DNA of 11,040 nucleotides from contig CALFBL010000151.1 of assembly GCA_937951695.1 (NCBI GenBank), positions 1 to 11,040 of the forward strand, given 5' to 3'. The translations under genes and the position numbers were made by a program. The stretch comes from an uncultured Granulosicoccaceae bacterium (lineage in GTDB: Bacteria; Pseudomonadota; Gammaproteobacteria; Granulosicoccales; Granulosicoccaceae). Of the stretch, positions 5,517 through 11,040 are shown one piece after another (position 1 is the first letter of the stretch; each line of letters opens with the position of its first letter). Below the pieces are notes generated by a model. The model was given only the letters and a program-made list of their open reading frames with translations, made no database searches and was not told the origin of the DNA.

Positions 5517-6836
5517 TTAGTTGATGTCCAACTCGCGGTGCAACCACAGAGTAGCCTCGCGTATAAACGCCTCATACGCTGTCGTGGTTTCGCGAATAAA
5601 CGTTCGAACTAGGGAGCGATCAATGGCCGTGTGCAGAGCGTGCAGCTCAGCAATGTTTGCGTCCTCGTATTGCCAGGCCAGTTGCGCAATCAGCTCAAGC
5701 CGAATTTGGTTAGATTCGGCTTCCACCTGCTCTCGCATGAGTTCGATGTCGTCCTTCATGCGCTGTTTTGCTTCCGGCGTATCGTAGCCGGGCCGTAAAT
5801 TGCCGCCGGTGACGATCAGGTTCCGATTCAAGTCGAGTTTGATGTCGAGCGCTGCTTTATTCAACCCCATGGCATCGACGATCGCGCTTACCGCTGTAAG
5901 CCGAGCGCTAGACAATGGCTTGTTTTCCAATTCGGCCTTAAAGCGCTCAAAATCAGCTCGATCATTAAGCACGTTTCGGCTAGCTGTTTTTCGTACATAC
6001 GATTGAACCACCGGGGATTCATAGATTTCGCGAAGCACGAGAATGTCAGACGCATACGACATCTGGTTCAATCGATTGGCTACCGACGTCTGCAACGCGT
6101 CGCTGTTGTAAGCTTTGGGAACCAAACGCAGCAGTCGCTTGAGATCGGTTGATGCGATTGCCGGATCTTGTTCAACGATAGGCTCAAAAAATTCCCTAAA
6201 CGTCTCAGCCACCGACGCTGTAAAACGTACAAATTCTGCATTCATACCGGACACATCAAGCAGTGCATTGACCTCTTCAGAAGCTTTGGCGACTTTCACA
6301 AAGCTGGTCGGACCCGTCAATCCAGTCACCACCGTGGCCGTCACCTGGTGACGTGTCATGTACATAGTCCCCGCCAGCAGCGCGCCGGCCGCTATGCCCA
6401 GAATCGCAAGACGAAACACACGACCACGGTCTTGGTCGAGCTCGCACTCATAGGATTCAGGCGGTCTTAAATCAACCACCAATGAATCGGATGTCGTCGG
6501 CGCGCTCGGCCAAGTGTAAGCGGTGGAATCGGACTCTATAGCATCCGACGCAAAGCGATCCGGCTCTTGACCAGAATCCTCATCGTTCGTAGCGTCCTGG
6601 CGATCACAGGGAACCACGACAACCTGCAATCCAATCGCCGTCAGTGAGGTCTTATAGTGTTCGGCTCTCTCTTCATCAACATCAGAGGCAACACATTTTT
6701 CTGCGTGGATGAAGGTTTGAGCGGTGTCCAGCGGGCTGCCCCACAGAGTCGCAAAGTCAGCCGCGACTTGATCCCCATCAAATCCTGGCTCAAGAGTACC
6801 CGTAGTCATCACAGAGTATTGTCGTGCGGGGTCCAT
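5517..6836 (-). CDS. Single-pass membrane protein of unknown function with DUF2059-like C-terminal region
   Basis: I do not recognise a named function for this 439-residue protein. Three parts are visible. Residues about 7-76 form a small alpha/beta domain starting YSVMTTGTLEPGFD and ending in VVVVPC; it resembles a short domain found at the N-terminus of various gammaproteobacterial membrane proteins, where it opens F-x-G-x-L-x-PGF. Residues 77-137 are an acidic, Ser/Thr-rich linker. Residues about 140-160 are one transmembrane helix (FRLAILGIAAGALLAGTMYM), which puts the N-terminus in the cytoplasm and the 280-residue C-terminal part in the periplasm if Arg residues on its N-side obey positive-inside. 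The helical C-terminal part holds two DUF2059-like stretches, around LREIYESPVVQSYV and LHTAIDRSLVRTFI. The start at 6836 has AGGCG ten bases upstream and keeps the N-domain whole. It converges with the enolase gene. Confidence 0.8.
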   Translation of the reverse strand: MDPARQYSVMTTGTLEPGFDGDQVAADFATLWGSPLDTAQTFIHAEKCVASDVDEERAEHYKTSLTAIGLQVVVVPCDRQDATNDEDSGQEPDRFASDAIESDSTAYTWPSAPTTSDSLVVDLRPPESYECELDQDRGRVFRLAILGIAAGALLAGTMYMTRHQVTATVVTGLTGPTSFVKVAKASEEVNALLDVSGMNAEFVRFTASVAETFREFFEPIVEQDPAIASTDLKRLLRLVPKAYNSDALQTSVANRLNQMSYASDILVLREIYESPVVQSYVRKTASRNVLNDRADFERFKAELENKPLSSARLTAVSAIVDAMGLNKAALDIKLDLNRNLIVTGGNLRPGYDTPEAKQRMKDDIELMREQVEAESNQIRLELIAQLAWQYEDANIAELHALHTAIDRSLVRTFIRETTTAYEAFIREATLWLHRELDIN

Positions 6837-7188
6837 CTATCGTGCGCCTGAAAGTCATGGATTATTTTAAATCTATCGGCGATGCAAGCCATTTCTTCGA
6901 CGAAAAGCCTTCGCTTTGCGAATCAGCGCGTTGGTTGTTATCCTTTCAGACCGGAATTTTCTCCCATTACAGCGAGCAGACCATCAAATTGAGAACCAAT
7001 CGTGACTATTCAGAGGTGTCGCCACAAGTACCGAGCCAGATAGTTGGCAATCGCTGGCATCGATGTGTGTTGATCAGCCATCCTCTAAATTCCTGCTCTG
7101 AGGTGTCACCGCGTCGTTATACTGTTCGCCAGAAACAGCCTGTCGCCTTACCCGATTCTATTGTCGGTGCGCGGAAATAAAAATAACC
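6837..7188 (+). other. Stretch with no convincing gene; unrecognised ORF at 6857-7180
   Basis: A plus-strand frame from the ATG at 6857 (or a GTG-type start at 6824) to 7180 would encode about 107 residues ending eight bases before the DUF952 gene. It matches no family I know, has no clear ribosome-binding site, and its composition (many Ser, Arg, His, no hydrophobic core pattern) is not persuasive. A short motif, GAGGTGTCxCC, occurs twice in it, in the same frame (SEVSP both times, near 7013 and 7101). On the minus strand the region must hold the promoter of the 439-residue membrane protein; an A/T-rich block at about 6861-6875 is a weak candidate. Confidence 0.3.
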
Positions 7189-7536
7189 ATGACAACCACT
7201 ATTTACAAAATCTTGACGGCCGATCAGTGGGCACAATTACAAGAGCAAGGAGAATCTTCCGGCGCTCCGATCGACATCAGCGACGGATTCGTGCATTTCT
7301 CAACCCAATCACAGGTCCGGGAAACCGTTGACAAACATTTCAAGGGTCAAGCCGGCTTATTTTTGATAGCAATGAGTACTGTTGCGCTCGGTGACGAATT
7401 GAAATGGGAGCCTTCACGAGGCGGGGACCTGTTTCCGCATCTGTACGCACGGTTATGCATGCAAGCGGTGCAATGGGCGAAGCCCATTGAGTGCGTTAAT
7501 GGTGAGTATCTATTGCCGGAACTGGATAACGATTAA
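7189..7536 (+). CDS. DUF952 family protein
   Basis: A 115-residue protein that covers the whole DUF952 fold. Family landmarks in order: the opening IYKILTADQW, then SDGFVHFSTQSQV (residues 31-43), the conserved threonine-histidine stretch TVDKHFKGQAGLFLIAM, LKWEPSRGGDLFPHLYARL (71-89) with the WE and FPHLY motifs. The biochemical role of DUF952 is unknown to me; the conserved His and Glu cluster suggests a small ligand-binding or catalytic pocket related to ADP-ribosyltransferase-like folds, which is only inference. No signal peptide, so it should be cytoplasmic. The ATG at 7189 is preceded by a weak GGAA. The gene converges with the rhodanese gene 78 bases downstream; the gap holds no clear terminator. 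Confidence 0.9.
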   Translation: MTTTIYKILTADQWAQLQEQGESSGAPIDISDGFVHFSTQSQVRETVDKHFKGQAGLFLIAMSTVALGDELKWEPSRGGDLFPHLYARLCMQAVQWAKPIECVNGEYLLPELDND

Positions 7537-7614
7537 TGGCCTTACTAGACGTTTTCACAGTTTAGAAAAGGTTTTCTCTCTCGTTGTTGCGACAGAAACA
7601 TAGGGTTAACACGA

Positions 7615-8019
7615 TCAGTCGTCAACCCGCTCAACCGGACCACCGTGTTCGGATTCCCATGTGGAAAACCCTTCTTTTAAATGAGCGGCTTTAAACCCCA
7701 TGTCTTGCAACGTAGCCACCGTCAAGGCCGAGCGCCAGCCCGAAGCACAATGGAAAATAAATGTCTTACCCTGATCTTGCGCAAAGATCGATTTGTAGTA
7801 TGGGCTTTCCGGGTCCACCCAGAATTCAATCATGCCGCGCGGTGCATGAAAGCTACCGGGGATAAACCCGGCGCGCTGTCGTTCTCGAATATCCCGGATG
7901 TCGACTACGACGACATTGGGATCCGACAACCGCGCTATCAAATCGGCCGATTCGATTTCATCGATACGCATTCTGGCTGCATGTACCATCGCAGCAGAAC
8001 TGATTTTGAGTGAGGTCAT
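7615..8019 (-). CDS. Rhodanese-like domain protein
   Basis: A 134-residue single-domain rhodanese homologue. After an N-terminal helix (residues 1-17), the fold shows the VVVVDIRD strand (36-43), FIPGSFHAPRGMIEFWVDPE (52-71), and the active-site loop CASGWRS with Cys91 at the sulfur-accepting position, followed by the AATLQDMGF-type helix and a C-terminal GFSTWESEHGGP. This subgroup moves sulfur or binds thiols in the cytoplasm; its acceptor is unknown. The start is ambiguous. The ATG at 8019 fits the usual start of relatives (M-T-x-L-K). A GTG at 8070 would add 17 residues and has a better ribosome-binding site (GGAG nine bases upstream). The gene is divergent to the SDR gene, and the two would share a short promoter region. 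Confidence 0.88.
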   Translation of the reverse strand: MTSLKISSAAMVHAARMRIDEIESADLIARLSDPNVVVVDIRDIRERQRAGFIPGSFHAPRGMIEFWVDPESPYYKSIFAQDQGKTFIFHCASGWRSALTVATLQDMGFKAAHLKEGFSTWESEHGGPVERVDD

Positions 8020-8135
8020 GGAATGTCCGGCGGCCGTTGCGAGGTTAAAAGGTTCGCTGGATATTGACACCTAAGCTTTCTCCGTGCAACAGTTCGCCCC
8101 GGATTAACTAAACCTTCGAGTATCGAGAATTTACC

Positions 8136-8885
8136 ATGGCAGAACTTCCGCTAGCGCTGATTACAGGCGCGGCTCAAGGTATTGGGTATGCATGCGCGAA
8201 AGCGCTCAAAGAAGCCGGTTACGGGGTGATATTGGCCGATATTAACGCTAAAGGCGTTGAGCGCGCTGGTGACGATCTGGGATGCGTGGCGGCCTACACC
8301 TGCGATATGGGGAACCCGGATGGTGTTAAAACTCTGTTTGACCAAATGGAATCCGAACACGGACCCGTATCGGTTCTGGTGAACAATGCAGGCATCGCCA
8401 AGCCCTGCGACTTTCTGAAGACGCGGATTGACGAGTTTCAGGAGGTTTTGAACGTTAATGTGATTGGGGTGTTTACCGCATTGCAGCGAGCGGCTCAGTC
8501 GATGGTCAAATACAAAATCGAAGGCTCTATTATCAATATGTCGTCAATTAACGCCATAGTCGCCATACCCAGTATTCCTGCGTATTGCGCCTCCAAAGGC
8601 GCGGTGACACAGCTAACAAAATCCGCGTCTCTGGCCTTGGCGCCGCATAACATTCGTGTAAACGCGGTCGGCCCTGGTTCTATTGATACCGCTATGTTAG
8701 CGGGTGTAAACTCGAATCCGGAAGCGATGGCGACGATGATGTCAAGAACACCCTTGAAACGCGTGGGAGAACCTAAAGAAATCGCTGATGTGGTGGTGTT
8801 TCTTGCTAGCGACAAAGCCAGCTACATTACAGGTGAGACCATCAACGTCGACGGCGGACGTCTTGGCATGAATTACACCTGTTAG
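8136..8885 (+). CDS. Short-chain dehydrogenase/reductase (classical SDR, probably NAD-dependent)
   Basis: A 249-residue classical SDR with all hallmark residues: the dinucleotide motif TGAAQGIG (10-17), Asp35 at the end of the second strand (ILAD), which favours NAD(H) over NADP(H), NNAG (83-86), and the catalytic tetrad Asn108, Ser137 (NMSS), Tyr150 and Lys154 (YCASK). The C-terminus ends in ITGETINVDGGRLGMNYTC; endings of the DGGRLxxNY type are common in SDRs acting on sugars and polyols, so a sugar alcohol or aldose dehydrogenase is a reasonable guess, but a 3-oxoacyl reductase-like role cannot be excluded. The ATG at 8136 is preceded by a weak GAGA. Cytoplasmic, with no membrane segment. 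It is divergent to the rhodanese gene and converges with the membrane protein only seven bases away. Confidence 0.93.
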   Translation: MAELPLALITGAAQGIGYACAKALKEAGYGVILADINAKGVERAGDDLGCVAAYTCDMGNPDGVKTLFDQMESEHGPVSVLVNNAGIAKPCDFLKTRIDEFQEVLNVNVIGVFTALQRAAQSMVKYKIEGSIINMSSINAIVAIPSIPAYCASKGAVTQLTKSASLALAPHNIRVNAVGPGSIDTAMLAGVNSNPEAMATMMSRTPLKRVGEPKEIADVVVFLASDKASYITGETINVDGGRLGMNYTC

Positions 8886-8892
8886 CCGATGC

Positions 8893-9534
8893 TTAAAACA
8901 CGTGTAACCAGAACAATGCCACCACGACGTAACTGATAGCGGTGAACGCCAGACACGCTCTGGAGAATCGATTTGCATAGCATCGCCATAAAAACACGAT
9001 CAACCCGATTGCAATAAACAGTTCGATCACTCGCCACTGCAAACCGTGGTGGCGCGGGTCCCAGTACGATACGGGGGATACGTAAATCCAATCAGAAAAT
9101 GGCCAGAAGTGCGGGTGGCCATCGTCGTGGTGTAGAGGCAAATCGGTGATCGTATGCAGTAACGCTGCTATCGCGAAGGTTAAAACAACTGATAACAATT
9201 GACTGAGGCGTTTATACCTGGGACCCAACCTTAGAACGACAAGAAGAGAGAGCCCAATAAGGGCTGCATAAACGGGCATTGAGTTGGTCTCAGCGCCAAT
9301 ACGTTGCCAGGTACCCGAGTAATACCACTCGCCGAAAATCACCGATTCAGGTACCCGCTGGATTTTTCCCAGTATCCACATGAAAAACAAGCTGGCATCG
9401 GGCGCAAAAGATCCTGCAAATGCGGTGACCGCAGCCACGTTGTAGCGCCAGGCGTCGGCAATGCTTGGCATCAGGATCGGGGTCGCCGGGATCAGCACCG
9501 CGCTCGCCAATAGAATATGGGTTTGAGTGTTCAG
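8893..9534 (-). CDS. Multi-pass membrane protein, resembles membrane-bound metal-dependent hydrolase family (YdjM/PF04307-like)
   Basis: With the start proposed here the protein has 213 residues and four or five hydrophobic segments. It begins NTQTHILLASAVL, has APD at 44-46 (FAGSFAPDAS), and carries a His/Asp cluster: H127-x3-D131, HHDD (135-138), HPHFWPFSDW and DPRHHG. An early His near the N-terminus, a PD after the first helix and an H-x3-D before PF are features of the LexA-regulated YdjM-type membrane proteins thought to bind metal; true activity is unproven. The usual start codons in this frame are a TTG at 9510 or an internal ATG, both of which lose the conserved N-terminus. The CTG at 9534 gives an N-terminus like that of relatives, so I chose it; a stop lies just upstream. 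It is divergent to the GntR gene. Confidence 0.7.
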   Translation of the reverse strand: MNTQTHILLASAVLIPATPILMPSIADAWRYNVAAVTAFAGSFAPDASLFFMWILGKIQRVPESVIFGEWYYSGTWQRIGAETNSMPVYAALIGLSLLVVLRLGPRYKRLSQLLSVVLTFAIAALLHTITDLPLHHDDGHPHFWPFSDWIYVSPVSYWDPRHHGLQWRVIELFIAIGLIVFLWRCYANRFSRACLAFTAISYVVVALFWLHVF

Positions 9535-9621
9535 GTCTATTCAGAGTATTTGAGAGTCGCGAGAATAGCCGATGTTCACATCGAGAGGGACTGAACCGCG
9601 GTTGATTAAATATTAAAGCGT

Positions 9622-9650
9622 TTGACGATTGAATACAACGTGCATACAAT
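9622..9650 (+). promoter_or_regulatory. Sigma70 promoter of the GntR-lyase operon
   Basis: TTGACG (9622-9627) and TACAAT (9645-9650) are separated by exactly 17 bases; each hexamer matches the consensus at five of six positions. Transcription should begin near 9657. This rules out the TTG at 9622 and the ATG at 9649 as starts of the GntR gene, because both would lie upstream of the transcript start. Confidence 0.7.
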
Positions 9651-9651
9651 G

Positions 9652-9675
9652 GACCCCACAGGCCCACTGTGGGTC
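9652..9675. promoter_or_regulatory. Palindrome over the transcript start, candidate GntR operator
   Basis: The arms GACCCCACAG (9652-9661) and CTGTGGGTC (9667-9675) are complementary except for one extra C on the left. Within it lies a perfect odd palindrome, CCCAC-T-GTGGG (9663-9673). The site begins two bases after the -10 hexamer and covers the expected +1, the classic place for repression. FCD-type GntR proteins bind palindromes of this size. Binding by the downstream GntR protein is inference. Confidence 0.55.
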
Positions 9676-9690
9676 ATCGGGCACCTCGCC

Positions 9691-10461
9691 ATGAAAAAAT
9701 CGTCGGCAAAAATCCCTCGCAAAGAAATCGTCGCGACCGATATTCGTCGTCGAGTGCTGACACTTGACTATCCGCCCGGTATGCCACTGGATGAAGTGGA
9801 GCTTGCGAACCAATACGAGTTGTCGCGCACACCATTACGCGAGGTCTTGCAACGCTTGGCGGGGCAAGGGTATCTCAGCGCTGAAGTCAACCGGGGCGTC
9901 AGTGTTGCATCGATGGACTTGGCAACCATGAGAAGTTTTTTTCAAACTGCACCGTTAATCTATGCCGCGATCGCCAGGCTCGCCACTGAACAAGCGAGCC
10001 CATCGGCCATCGCGGAACTGAAGCGCATTCAACAACAGTTTAAGGCATCAGTTGCGAAAAAAGATCCCGCCGAGATGGCGCTACAAAACCATCACTTTCA
10101 CGCCCACCTTGGTGCCATGGCGCAATCTCCCTACCTTGCACCAAGCCTTGAGCGGTTGCAAATTGATCACACTCGCATGAGTCATCGCTTCTACCGATTT
10201 AGCCACGAGCCTTCAATCAAACGAATCAAACTCGCTTGCGAACAACACGACACCATGATCGACGCAGTAGAGCGTGGTGATCCCGCTGCCTGTGTAGCGG
10301 AGACAATCGCTCACTGGGAGCTCTCGCGTGCAGAAATAGACAAATATGTGATGCCCGATGCTCTACCGATTGAGCAAGCTGTGACGAACTCTTCTGTAAA
10401 TTCAGTCAAAAGCTCCATCAAGGAACCGGTTGAATTTAACCGCACTGTCAAAGGGGCGTGA
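9691..10461 (+). CDS. GntR-family transcriptional regulator, FadR/FCD subfamily
   Basis: A 256-residue cytoplasmic regulator. Residues about 11-75 are the winged helix-turn-helix domain: EIVATDIRRRVLTLDYPPG, then the helix-turn-helix around ELANQYELSRTPLREVLQRL and the wing (GYLSAEVNRGVSV). Residues about 85-230 form the all-helical FCD effector domain, with histidines at the usual metal/carboxylate-ligand positions: H137 (HHFHAHL), H196 (EQHDTMI) and H218 (IAHWELSR). FCD regulators usually sense small organic acids, often a substrate or intermediate of the neighbouring enzymes. A polar tail of about 30 residues follows. The ATG at 9691 is chosen because the promoter and palindrome lie just upstream; its ribosome-binding site is poor. 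One base separates its stop from the start of the DapA-type lyase, so the two are co-transcribed and the lyase substrate or product is a likely effector. Confidence 0.93.
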   Translation: MKKSSAKIPRKEIVATDIRRRVLTLDYPPGMPLDEVELANQYELSRTPLREVLQRLAGQGYLSAEVNRGVSVASMDLATMRSFFQTAPLIYAAIARLATEQASPSAIAELKRIQQQFKASVAKKDPAEMALQNHHFHAHLGAMAQSPYLAPSLERLQIDHTRMSHRFYRFSHEPSIKRIKLACEQHDTMIDAVERGDPAACVAETIAHWELSRAEIDKYVMPDALPIEQAVTNSSVNSVKSSIKEPVEFNRTVKGA

Positions 10462-10462
10462 C

Positions 10463-11040
10463 ATGAAATTCGAAGGCATCTACACACCAATCGTTACCCC
10501 ATTTAATCTCGACTTCTCAATTCGCCACGATGAATTTGCCCAGACCATCGAGTTTTTGATCTCTGCAGGTGTTCATGGGTTAATCGTTGCGGGCACCACC
10601 GGCGAGTACTATGCGCAAAGCCGTAAGGAACGCGTTGACCTGATGCAGCTGGCAGGACAGCTCATTAACCAGCGTGTGCCTTTTATCGTCGGCACCGGCG
10701 CGATACGCACCGAAGACAGTATCTATTTTGCACAAGCGGCTCAAGACGCAGGCGCTGACGCTTTGTTGGTGGCCACCCCGCCTTACGCATACCCTACATC
10801 GCGTGAAATTGCCTTGCACGCGCTCGCTATTGATCGCGCTGCCAACTTACCGGCGATGTTGTACAACTACCCGGGGCGTATGTGCGTCAATATGGATGAA
10901 GAGGTGCTAAACCGGCTTGGACAAAACCCTAATTTTTGCGCCATCAAAGAGAGCTCAGGCGATATCAACCGGTTGCACGATCTGGCGCGCGACTACCCAC
11001 ACATTCAACTGAGCTGCGGCATGGATGATCAGGCGCTGGA
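10463..11040 (+). CDS. DapA/NanA-family class I aldolase-fold lyase or dehydratase, N-terminal 192 residues (runs off the window)
   Basis: This is the N-terminal two thirds of a (beta/alpha)8-barrel Schiff-base enzyme of the dihydrodipicolinate synthase / N-acetylneuraminate lyase family (full length normally about 300 residues). Key residues are present: GTTGE (44-48), which binds the keto-acid carboxylate, Tyr134 in LYNYPGR, and the Schiff-base lysine Lys162 in AIKESSGD. Members act on pyruvate or 2-keto-3-deoxy acids; examples are 2-keto-3-deoxygluconate aldolase and 5-dehydro-4-deoxyglucarate dehydratase. Because a dedicated GntR/FCD regulator sits directly upstream, a catabolic role is more likely than lysine biosynthesis. 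AAGGGG (10451-10456), inside the end of the GntR gene, is a strong ribosome-binding site six bases from the ATG. The missing C-terminus prevents a finer assignment. Confidence 0.93.
   Translation, partial: MKFEGIYTPIVTPFNLDFSIRHDEFAQTIEFLISAGVHGLIVAGTTGEYYAQSRKERVDLMQLAGQLINQRVPFIVGTGAIRTEDSIYFAQAAQDAGADALLVATPPYAYPTSREIALHALAIDRAANLPAMLYNYPGRMCVNMDEEVLNRLGQNPNFCAIKESSGDINRLHDLARDYPHIQLSCGMDDQAL

Noticed and set aside
7564..7577. AGAAAAGGTTTTCT palindrome between the DUF952 and rhodanese genes, as a bidirectional terminator
   Set aside because: The loop would be only two bases and the stem lacks G/C pairs; it would not form a stable hairpin.
8064..8069. Perfect TTGACA hexamer upstream of the SDR gene
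   Set aside because: No acceptable -10 hexamer lies 16-18 bases downstream (CAACAG at the 17-base position), and the site overlaps the possible GTG start of the rhodanese gene.
9649..9690. Earlier starts (TTG 9622, ATG 9649) for the GntR gene
   Set aside because: They lie within the sigma70 promoter or upstream of the expected transcript start, and the extra residues have no counterpart in FCD regulators.

Overview
The window looks like part of the chromosome of a Gram-negative bacterium, most likely a gammaproteobacterium with roughly balanced base composition. The grounds are the gene families present (AraC/cupin regulator, DM13 protein, c-type cytochrome lipoprotein, a 439-residue membrane protein with a gammaproteobacterial-type N-terminal domain) and sigma70-like promoters. 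I cannot name a species. No rRNA, tRNA or CRISPR array was seen.

Layout. (1) Positions 1-1912: the N-terminal part of a glutathione S-transferase family gene and an AraC-family regulator, both on the minus strand, lie divergent to a secreted DM13-domain protein on the plus strand. Both sides of the divergent region carry extended -10 promoters, and a nested inverted repeat sits between them. (2) Positions 1913-4114: a c-type cytochrome lipoprotein gene on the plus strand is cut in two by about 1.2 kb of a decayed Tn3-family transposase on the minus strand. The transposase has itself lost its catalytic domain and shows an internal deletion with a frame change. (3) Positions 4405-5502: a complete mandelate racemase-subgroup enolase-superfamily enzyme, probably an acid-sugar dehydratase. 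(4) Positions 5517-8070: a convergent single-pass membrane protein of unknown function, a 350-base stretch with no convincing gene, a DUF952 protein and a rhodanese-like protein. (5) Positions 8136-11040: an SDR dehydrogenase; a convergent multi-pass membrane protein that seems to start at CTG; and a GntR/FCD regulator one base upstream of a DapA/NanA-type class I aldolase-fold lyase that runs off the window.

How the genes may work together. The acid-sugar dehydratase-like enolase, the NAD-type SDR, the FCD-type GntR regulator and the DapA-family lyase are a combination often found in uronate or aldonate catabolism. Here they are scattered over 6.5 kb among unrelated genes, so only the GntR-lyase pair is clearly an operon. 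The GntR gene has a near-consensus promoter with a palindrome over the expected start of transcription, which suggests autoregulation. The DM13 and cytochrome genes are neighbours on one strand and may once have formed a redox pair, now broken by the transposon remnant. I found no clear sign of a wholly new multi-gene system. The most distinctive signals are the two regulatory regions and the split cytochrome gene.
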